Translations under genes and position numbers: made by a program
The notes under the pieces: model-generated
Database searches by the model: none
Told to the model about the DNA's origin: nothing
Seen by the model: the letters and a program-made list of their open reading frames with translations, nothing else
Shown here: in pieces, positions 55,936 to 64,000 of the stretch
Layout of the letters: each line of letters starts with the position of its first letter
Numbering within the stretch: the stretch's first letter is position 1
Source of the DNA: Earliella scabrosa
Taxonomy: Eukaryota; Basidiomycota; Agaricomycetes; Polyporales; Polyporaceae
Direction of reading: 5' to 3'
Assembly (NCBI GenBank): GCA_022605405.1
Contig: JABYQQ010000008.1
Coordinates: forward strand, 1,116,001-1,180,000
DNA length: 64,000 nucleotides

Positions 55936-57810
55936 TTCCCCGGGGGTCTAGGTCGAGGCGGCTGAGAGCTTCGCTATGAGGTCGTGCTGCATATGGGTTG
56001 ATAGCAGTGTGCATGCGTCGCGCGCACATTAGATAGAAGTACTGTGGCGGGACCGAATGCGGACTTTTGACCCTGGAATGTTGTGCCTGGAGGGCGTTGG
56101 GACGGAACACGTCCAGGAGATATTTTGCTTGGCGGTAGAGGTACGCTGCGTAACTTGCGACGAGAATGTTCGATGCGTTATAAGCATCAGTAGATATGAG
56201 TCGTCAGACCGGTACTTTCGTGCCTATTCAGAACGAACACGCGGAGGCTTGAAGCCCATACGTCAAGGATGACGTTTTGGCCAGGCCAGCTCTGCATTCT
56301 CTGCTTAGTGCTAGACCCTAGTAGAATTCGAGGCAAGGGCGAACGGCAGCACCTCACCTCAGGTGACGATAGCAGGTCACGATTCATGACTAGCACCCAT
56401 CGCCCCTCGGAGTCCGCGTCAGTCACGGCCAACCGCCGTCACTTGGCTGCACCTGGGTCCCTGCAGGCAGCCCATCAACGGCGTCGCGTTGGGGCTAAAT
56501 CGACTATCGTTCCACAGCGAACGTTCCACTCCTCACGTAATGGCAGCGGTCGCACCGGAGGCAAGCCAAGGCACGGCGGACTTCGCCTGATCGCAGGCTG
56601 CGCGCGCACCTGGAGACCGTCGTTGAAGGGGCATCAACGTCAACATGGGATGTCTCTCTCTGTCATTCTTCTGAGGTCCGATTGTTCTTACTGATTACTG
56701 CGCCCGACTTATTCAGCGCCGTTATCGAGTCGAGGGACGAGATAAGTAACAGGACCGAAAGCCAAACGGAGGTCTGGGGCGGGATGGCGGCGTAGTAGAT
56801 CCTCTGAGTCCTGAGGGACTCCCGCTGCGGGCACGGTGCCGGGTCGGCGGACGAGACGCACCCTCGCTCGCAGCGCAGACTGCCTGAAGGGGGATGGGGC
56901 CGTTAATGTAGACATTTAAGAGTGCAGCGGCGAGCGGGGATCAAAACGTGAAGGGAATCGTCGCGGATGAAAAGGGTCTCAGTTGACTACCTGCATCTGA
57001 CGGCGGGGGTCGGAGGTAAGCATGAGGCACCTGGGCACTCTCGTGGGTCGATCGCGCCGCTCGCGTACGGTCGGAGTCGGGGAGTCGGGGCAGCGGGACG
57101 TCGGGGTAGCGGGGCGTCGGGGTCTGGACGTCGGGGCGTGAAGTTGGTTACGTCGGGATCCCGGGACAGGGGCTCGAGATCAGCCGCTAGCGGTCGAAAT
57201 GAGTGGATGTTCAGGTACTCGTTCTCATGTCGGGATTGAAGAGCAAGTAGATGCATCACCGTCCTCGGAAGCCTCGGATTGATGGGGGAGACCAAGCCCG
57301 CATGTTCTCCAAGTAGACCTCGAGGCTGTATTCTTATACGACGCGGGAGATCAGTGAACATCCGACGAAGTGGCCAACCCATCATGAGCGTCCAAGTTGG
57401 AATAGAGTGCCATAGGCAGGGGTCTGACTATCCGTACGTAGGTGGAGCAAGCCATGCTAGTAGCAATCGATGAAGATGTAGAGAGCTCAGAGTACATAGA
57501 GGACAAAAGGCGATAAGTGAGACCGGAGGTCTTGACGAACCGTGGACGTGACGACACAATGTAAGCGGCGGAGAACGGTATAATACGAGATAGCATACAG
57601 TACAGGAGAGAAATGCAAAGTCCGTCAACCAGGGCCATCATACAACAAAAACGCACCGACGCACGAGACAGACGGACAAGACAGGGTACAGACTAAGGTA
57701 AACACGATCGGTGGCTACAGAAGGCCGAGATGCTACAAGCTACATGTTCCAGCACGAGGAGCACTAGAGCAACAATTATCTTACCGCTAGCGGACATCGC
57801 AATGAGGCAA
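55936..57810. other. Intergenic, tail-to-tail; contains a G-rich repeat
   Basis: 1.9 kb between the 3' ends of F-box paralogue B and the single-pass membrane protein gene. The only notable element is the G-run array at 57079-57136. Open frames here are short and unconvincing. Confidence 0.5.
57079..57136 (+). repeat. G-run octamer repeat, potential G-quadruplex
   Basis: The plus strand has G-runs at 57079-57082, 57087-57090, 57095-57097, 57103-57106, 57111-57114, 57119-57122 and 57133-57136. The first six are spaced by 4-5 nt loops (agtc, cagc, acgtc, tagc, cgtc), forming a degenerate 'ggggNNNN' tandem repeat. This satisfies the usual G-quadruplex rule several times over. Confidence 0.8.
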
Positions 57811-58689
57811 CTACTCGAAGGTCAAACCCTCCTTGAACTTGGTCCCATTGTCGAACTTCCTCATTGAGCGTATGCTGATCGAGCCCGTCGTGGACGAGGT
57901 CGTCTGAACTGAGAACTTCCTCTCGTCAGGGGCGTTGTACTGCCAGTCCCCGTCGGTCCCGCTCCCTTCAGAGGGCAGCATCGAGGGTGGGGACTCGCGC
58001 AGCGGGACCGAGGAAGATGCCTGAGCGCGATCGGCCCCGTCGCTCTCCCCGTCGCCTCGGGGCCGAGTGTCAGGCGATAACGACGCATTGAGCGGCGCGG
58101 ATCCGGAGGGAGCACGGAGCTCGACCTCGACGGAATCGGTGCTTGCGCTCGGGGCGACATTCGCATGTGCCTGGCCGACGGTACTTGCCATGGACGCAGG
58201 ATAGTCGCGATCGGCATGATGGTCCCGCTCACGCAGCTCGTTGTTGCTGTATGGTATAGGATCCTCGGCAGCGTCCCACTCGTCTCCGTCGGCCCCGGAC
58301 GCCTTGATCCACCCGGTCCTTCGGCCAAATAAGTGCGCGAAGCGTTCGCGGATGCCGGGAGGGCCTATTGGCGCCTCATGAGTGAACTTGTCCCGTCCTC
58401 GGGTGCGTGTACGGCGTATGTGTCGCTCGTGCGGCGTAGGTTCGTGGTTGCGGAGGAGGATGAAGATGCCTATGCAGGACAAGAGGAAGATGGCCGAGAG
58501 GCCTACGACGAGGCCGACAAAGCCGCCAAACGACCCTCCTATTTCCGGCCGACTCTCCTGCACATTTGCGCTCTATGTATGGCCAAGTTGGATGGTGTAT
58601 ATATTGCCTAAAATACGGGCACGTACCAAGGGAAGAGGTGTGCCCAAGGGAGTTGGTGATGCCTCCACACTTTCCACCACGATGCCCAT
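57811..58689 (-). CDS. Single-pass membrane protein with Ser-rich cytoplasmic tail
   Basis: Model: exons 58689-58627 and 58557-57811 (810 nt, 269 residues). Close to the N-terminus is one strong membrane span 'FVGLVVGLSAIFLLSCIGIF' (around residues 34-55), followed by basic residues, then a hydrophilic Ser/Asp/Arg-rich tail with 'TSSTTGSISIRSMRKF' near the end. This is the layout of many fungal type I surface proteins with a short tail. The N-terminus is uncertain: upstream on the minus strand another frame reads 'TLYTITNTNFAAVAVTNAQD', which looks like the extracellular domain of such a protein, so additional exons up to about 58910 are likely. I do not recognise a named family. Its 3' end faces F-box paralogue B. 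Confidence 0.6.
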
Positions 58690-59831
58690 TACGTCAGTGC
58701 TGTTGAGTCTTGGGCGTTCGTCACTGCGACCGCGGCGAAATTGGTGTTCGTGATCGTGTACAGAGTCGTGAGTCGTCGCAGTTAACGTTAAGGGTCGGAA
58801 GGCGAGCAGGAAATGAGCGCAGAGTCAGAGTTGTCGCAGGAGACGTGCATGCTCGCTGAGAGCATGCAGCACGAGACACGAGCTCGCAGAGTGGAGCAGA
58901 CGCCAACGGGACGCTTCCGAGACGGGTTTGTTTTACTATTAGCTTTGAGGGTCATAAGTGTATTCCTCATCTAATTCCCGGGGGGCAGCCAGCCTCTTTT
59001 CCCTGCGATGCATCCATCAGATCGCAATTCAAGCTTGTCAAGCTCGAGGAGGCCTCGAGGAACCTTTGAGTGCTGCTCGAGCTGACCCAAAAGGAGCAGA
59101 ATGCGGTTCAGCAACATTTAGTGTGCATTTACGATGACAACTCCAAAACGGGGTTGTCTTCCTTTGTCTCACCATCACCGGCGCCTTCCCACGAAGTGAC
59201 GTTCTGGTTGCCTCGAATCTCCGTGTAAGTCGCGCAGGTCCACGGCTGCGCTGCCACACGAGCCTCGCTGTTGGTCCAAGTATACCTCCCTTTGAGCTTG
59301 CCAATCCGGGCAGGTACGTTCGTTCACGAAACCCGTCACTCCCCGAGCGGTCTTAACCAGACAAATAGCGCTTCATTTTCACACTGGGTATCGAGGGCGC
59401 CGCGGGCAACGCCGCGCGCTGGCGCGACATGCGCGGGCAACGTACAAAGTACAAGGAGCAACGAGGCAGCTAGAAGACGAAGGAGACGCCCGGGCGAACG
59501 CGGTGTTCAAGGCGGCGCGGGAGGGAGGGAGGACGGGCGGTGGGGATGGAGGTCGGTGTGTGGAAGTGGAAGTGTGGGCGGCGTATAGATACAAGGAAGA
59601 GAGGTGAGTGAGTCCCGAACGCACTATGCTACAGGTGTATATGGCGAGGGGAACGTCCGTCGTGAACGCGCGTCGTCATAAGGCGTAAATCGCATACGGG
59701 GTCGTAAGAGATCATAATGCACAACATACACGCGCCGCGCGGGGCGGTCGCAACCGTCTAAGGAGAAGAAGGAAGCATATACCCACCATGAGAGGAGAGA
59801 GACGTGTCGAGCGCGCCGTCAACGCCGCCGC
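58690..59831. other. Intergenic, possibly with missing exons of the membrane protein
   Basis: 1.1 kb. The left ~220 bp may contain N-terminal exons of the gene ending at 57811. The remainder is the HMG gene 3' flank, with no other supported feature. Confidence 0.4.
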
Positions 59832-61675
59832 TCAGCACTGCTGCTCTCCCATGTTGGGGGTGGAGCAGTAGAGATGGCTGTAGTTGACGTCGTCGAGCCC
59901 GAGCGTGCCGCCGTACGGCTCCTGCGGGATGTTGATCCCATACGTCCGCAGGCCCATGTTGTACGACTCGAGGTCGGACGTCAGGTCGAACGGATCCACG
60001 GGCCCGACGTGCACCGGCGGAGACGGGTCGGGGATCACGATGGGGTAGGGGAGCTCCGGCATGGGCATGTACGGCTGCGACGAGGGCACGGCGGGGAAGG
60101 CGGGGGCGCTCGGGGTGTTTTGGGGGAAGGCAGGGAGGCGGGGGGTGCGGTCCATGTCGAGGTCGGGTATGGGGACAGCAAGCATGTTGGTGGAGGTGGG
60201 GACAGGCGGCATCGTCTGCGACCAGTCGCCGATCTGGATTTGGATGCCCGGCGCCGCCGACGGCATCTGCGAGCCCTGCGTGGGCTGGAGGTGCGTCGGG
60301 GGCATGGGGCCGGAGTATGGCGGCGGGACCATACGCGCAGTGTTCAGGTCGTCCCTGGCCCAGCCGGACATGGACGACGTGATGACTGACAGAGGAGAGG
60401 GGATCATGGACGTAGTCGCTGCGCGACGACGGCGCTCGAAAAGAGGGCTCGACGAAGGGGGTATATAGGACGTGCTAGGAGCCGTCTGCAACGAAGTCGA
60501 AAGGTCGGGGGTGGGCATGAAGATTGGTTCGGGCATCTGGATCTGCAGAAGGGACTCAGACGGCGAGACTGACTAGCTGTTGGACAGGGACTTACGGGTG
60601 CACCATACTCCGGGGGCGACAAGTGCTCAGGGCTAGTATCCCCGAGATACGTAGTCGGCGATTGCAACGAGTCCAGGGACTGCGCGCTCTGGTCGTCCGA
60701 CTCGGTGTAGCAGTCCTCGAAGGAAAGGTACTCCCAAGGGGAGTAGTCGACACCCTCCGTATACGACACAGGCCGCTTCGTCGTCGCGAGGAGCGGCCGC
60801 TCCGACACGAGCGCAGCATTCGACTGAAACGCGGGGTCGAAGAGGCCATGCTCGAGGCCAGGAGTCAAGGGGATCGGGCAAACGACCTGCGGGGGCCGCG
60901 AGATCGAGCTCGAGCGGCTCTGTGATCGCGAATCGCCCGAGAGTTGCGACGCCGATCCGTGGCTCAACGGCGTGCCCGGCGGCTCCGGCGAGCTCGAGGA
61001 GCCCGCGCTGCCCGGCGACGGGCACTGGGAGCGCGCGGGGACGTCCGAGACTGTGGAGATGGAGGCGCGGCGGCTGCTCGTCTGGCGGATCAGCTCCTCG
61101 ACGTGCTCGCGGCGCGAGACGGTGGCGGGGTGCCTGCGCGACTCGCTGCGACTGTGCTTGTTGGGCCGGAACTGGTAGCCGGGGTTGCGCCGGAGGTGCT
61201 CGTCGGCCTCGAGCTTGGCGAGGTCGAAGTAGCGCTTCTGCTGGTCGGTGGTGAGCGCCCTCCATGCGTCGCCGGCGCGCTTCGAGAGCGTCGTCTTCTC
61301 GGTGGTCAGGTGCTCGCCCTTGTGGTACTCGACGAAGTCGCGGCGGAAGAGGATGAAGGCGTTCGGCGGGCGGGGAGCCCAGTTGGGGTCCTTGCTGCGC
61401 TTGGCCTTGTAGCGGCGGAGGGAGGTCGCGTTCTTGAAGCGCGAGATCGCGCGACAGTCCTCGGACGACTTATCGGGGCATGACTCGATCGAGAGGCTTC
61501 TAGACACAGTGTTGCGCACGGGACGCGGGGCGCGAGACGAAGGCGAAGGAGCAAGAGCAAGATGCGAAGACGAAGAGCCGGCAGGCGAGGGTATCGTGGT
61601 GTAGACTGAGTCGTGGCTGTCGTCGGCGGGGGTCCAGCCGGCGATGCTCCCTGGTCGTGCGGCAGACGCGAACAT
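59832..61675 (-). CDS. HMG-box transcription factor
   Basis: Two exons (61675-60596, 60542-59832; 1791 nt) give 596 residues with a 53-nt intron. The HMG box spans about residues 98-170: 'WAPRPPNAFILFRRDFVEYH', then 'LSKRAGDAWRALTTDQQKRY' and 'HLRRNPGYQFRPNKHSRSES'. The 'RPPNAFILFR' start and 'NPGYQFRPNK' end are those of the sequence-specific MATA/SOX class, not of chromatin HMGB proteins. The remainder is Ser/Pro-rich and unstructured. Basidiomycete relatives include regulators of fruiting and mating; this one is not tied to a mating locus by its neighbours. A 2.3-kb upstream region without genes suggests a large control region. Confidence 0.9.
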
Positions 61676-64000
61676 GGCGCAGGGCGAGATCAGGAGAAGA
61701 AACGTCGCGGGAGCAGCATTCCGCGGGGCCGCTTGGATCTTTAATACGGTCGGGGCCCCCTGTGCGAGATGAGAGATCGCGGGGATGGGATGGCTGAGTT
61801 TGGACGAGACTCAGCCTCTCCGACGCGCATCCCGCTCCTTTGTTCGCTCTCCTCGTCATGGTCCGTCGCTGCCCGGCGCCTGTCCCCCTCACGGTCTCCA
61901 AATCGCCAATCGCGATCCACGATCGACGTCAACAAAAGAAGCTGATCTCCATCGAGATCCTCCGCCCTCCTCCGCCAGACGCCGGCCACACCATGAGGCT
62001 ACTCACCTCCGTTCGCACTCAGCTCCCCGCGCCCAGCTCCGCACGCGCGCCCGGCCGCCCACCGTCGTCGCCAGCCAGCGCGCGGTCGCGTCCCCCGCCC
62101 GGGAGCTTCGCGGCGCGCACATCTTCTAGCGTCCCCCGCCCCGCCCCGCCAGCACCCTTCACACCATCGCCCGCGCCAGAAGGTGGCACAGATCAGAACG
62201 CGAGTGGCACACATCGCGCAGAAGGGGATTTTACGTGCGCGTGCAGCGCGTGCCTGGCTCGTCCACTTATCGGTCCGCGCAGGAGGGCCCACCGTGGGCA
62301 CGCCTTCCATAATGAACCCGCGGACCGCACGTGCCGCTCATCAGCGGACGCATGCACGAGCATCAAGACAGAAGAGATGGGCCATGGCGCACGGAAAACG
62401 GTGCCATCTCCGGCTGCCCGATTAGGCAGCTCCTCTACTCAACACCCCGGTTCTGCCGGGCGGCTAGCGGGCGGGCTTTGAAGACGTCCCATCACGAAAA
62501 AATCTGGATAAATCATGCGTATATTGCCCGCGTCGCTGATGCATTAAAATCGCTTCCCTGCTCGCCTGTGATCCCGCGAACACCATCTGCTGCGCTGGTG
62601 GACCAGAGCTCGGCGCGCCCGCGTACAAAATGTATCCGCGGCGCGCGCATTCGACGGCGGGGGCGGAGTGGACGCACAAGCGGAGTTGAATCGCTTAGCG
62701 GACTTCGGGCCCGCGACGACCGTCGAGCCCGCCACCGGTCAATGGGAGATAAAGGCCCATTCCGGCGAGCCTGGGCCCCAGCGACGACGAACGTGATGCG
62801 CTTGCAGCACCCGCGAACAGAGGCGCGCCACCGGTCACCGTGGCCGAGTATGGGAAGAGTGGAGAGCGCAGGAGGGACCCGAGTGGCACAATAACACGAA
62901 TCTCTGCACCCGGCTCGGCCGATCTCTCTCTCCCAAGCCTCCGGGGCAGACGGGCTCGCTGGCATGCGCAGTTGCCGCATGTGAGCGTGCAGGCTCCTAT
63001 TCATCGATCGGAGTCGCCGGCGGGCCTCGTCCGCACCACCAGCTCGCAGGACGTTCGCGGGAGAACGCACAACGGGCTGCTGCTAAAGACTGCTAATGCG
63101 CTCGACGGCAGAGAGGGGCGCGCTGCTGTCGTCGTAAGCACGTTGACCTCCCTGGTGGTGGCGACTCCGCGCAATTAGAGACCGGGACGACAGCCTCCTG
63201 ACGGTCACCCAGCGTCACCTGAGCGTCGGGGCGCGCCTTGGCTCGACCCCCGCCGCGTTAATTACACAGAGAGGGCCCTCCCAGGTCTGCGCCTCTCCTT
63301 GCCCCGCGGTCGAGAGGGCGTCGACGATGGTGCATCATGGGTGGCACCGGCGACCATCAGGGACTTCAGTTCAGCCTTTCTTCCAACTGAAGCTCCTGAT
63401 GATCTCCGCCGTCCCGTGCATTTGTACGTTGCTCGAGCCTCGGCAAGCGCAGGTCACCAATGCGGCCACTGAGATTGGCCAGATATGGGGTTTCGACCCC
63501 AAATCGCAGACATGAGGAGCGGGCAGAGGGTTCGTCGCCCGCAGAAGGCCCAGGAGAGTGGATGTCCGGAACGCCATGTTGCCGTTTACGACCATGCTCG
63601 CATCTCCGAGGGCCTGCAGTGGGCTGATGACACGAAGGAGGCATCGTCAGCGAGAGTACTAGTCGTTCCAGTAATTAGTCCCCGGCGTATGAATCTTGGA
63701 CGCATCGTTGGCGATCGATGGCAGCAGTCGCGGGAGCGTGCGTGCTATTGTGCTTGCATCAGCAAGGTTGAGGAAGATTTCCAGGGAGCCTGAGGAGCTC
63801 GACCATAGCGAGCAGGAGCCCTCCAGAAGCTCGTGGTGCTACCTCGTGGCTTGCCGCGAAGGGGTCCTGAGGGGGGACCGGACGGAAGGGCAGCAGCATC
63901 ACCAAGACTGCACGTTTTGGGATGATCTAGGCCATACGGGTACTTATCGGCGAGGGCAGATCGCTGATCAGGCCCTCTGATCTCGTTCCTCCCGCGACGC
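61676..64000. other. Long upstream region of the HMG gene; no supported gene
   Basis: 2.3 kb of GC-rich DNA. No frame shows a recognisable family. Two minus-strand stretches near the right edge read like protein ('GSLEIFLNLADASTIARTLP' at about 63723-63785 and a 74-codon frame at 63371-63595), but without a consistent gene model. Confidence 0.45.

Noticed and set aside
59832..61675. HMG gene as a mating-type (MAT) idiomorph
   Set aside because: Basidiomycete mating loci are homeodomain and pheromone/receptor genes, and none of these is nearby.

Overview
The window is nuclear DNA of a filamentous basidiomycete, most likely an Agaricomycete such as a wood-decay polypore. Genes are split by many short GT-AG introns (mostly 50-70 nt), lie on both strands, and have close relatives typical of this group: a DUF6593 protein, an HsbA-like secreted protein, GH43 and PL14 enzymes, F-box/LRR-type proteins and an HMG-box regulator. 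I see no tRNA, rRNA, CRISPR or bacterial-style operon. Genus assignment is inference only.

Layout. 1-5.6 kb: a diverged tandem duplication (about 3.85 kb period) around an HsbA-like gene; the window starts in the promoter of what should be a second copy to the left. 6-7.2 kb: NmrA-like NAD(P)-binding protein. 8.8-12.2 kb: ABCG transporter of the Adp1 type with a cysteine-rich N-terminus. 12.9-14.5 kb: F-box protein. 14.9-16 kb: GH43 hydrolase. 17.1-19.6 kb: Ser/Thr kinase. 20.9-24.5 kb: a divergent pair, a PL14-type lyase and a DOPA 4,5-dioxygenase-like protein. 24.9-28.9 kb: glutamate 5-kinase and PRPP synthetase. 29.4-31.4 kb: DUF6593 protein and a secreted cupin-like protein. 31.4-35.6 kb: a gene-poor, repeat-rich island with a TA-flanked terminal-inverted-repeat element, a perfect 31-bp inverted repeat and a decayed gene. 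35.6-45.3 kb: housekeeping block (mitochondrial DNA polymerase gamma, HIT hydrolase, Per1/PGAP3 GPI remodelling factor, class I histone deacetylase). 45.7-55.9 kb: two inverted F-box paralogues enclosing an SLC41/MgtE transporter and the SAGA subunit Ada3. 57.8-61.7 kb: single-pass membrane protein and HMG-box transcription factor, followed by a 2.3-kb stretch without a supported gene.

Functional themes. Carbohydrate and surface functions (HsbA, GH43, PL14, cupin-like) sit in the left half. Core metabolism and chromatin functions (proline and PRPP synthesis, mtDNA replication, HDAC, Ada3) sit in the centre. There is no evidence of one co-regulated pathway. Exon structures were chosen by hand from splice consensus, reading frame and family fit; for nearly all spliced genes the summed exon length is an exact multiple of three. 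No database search was possible.
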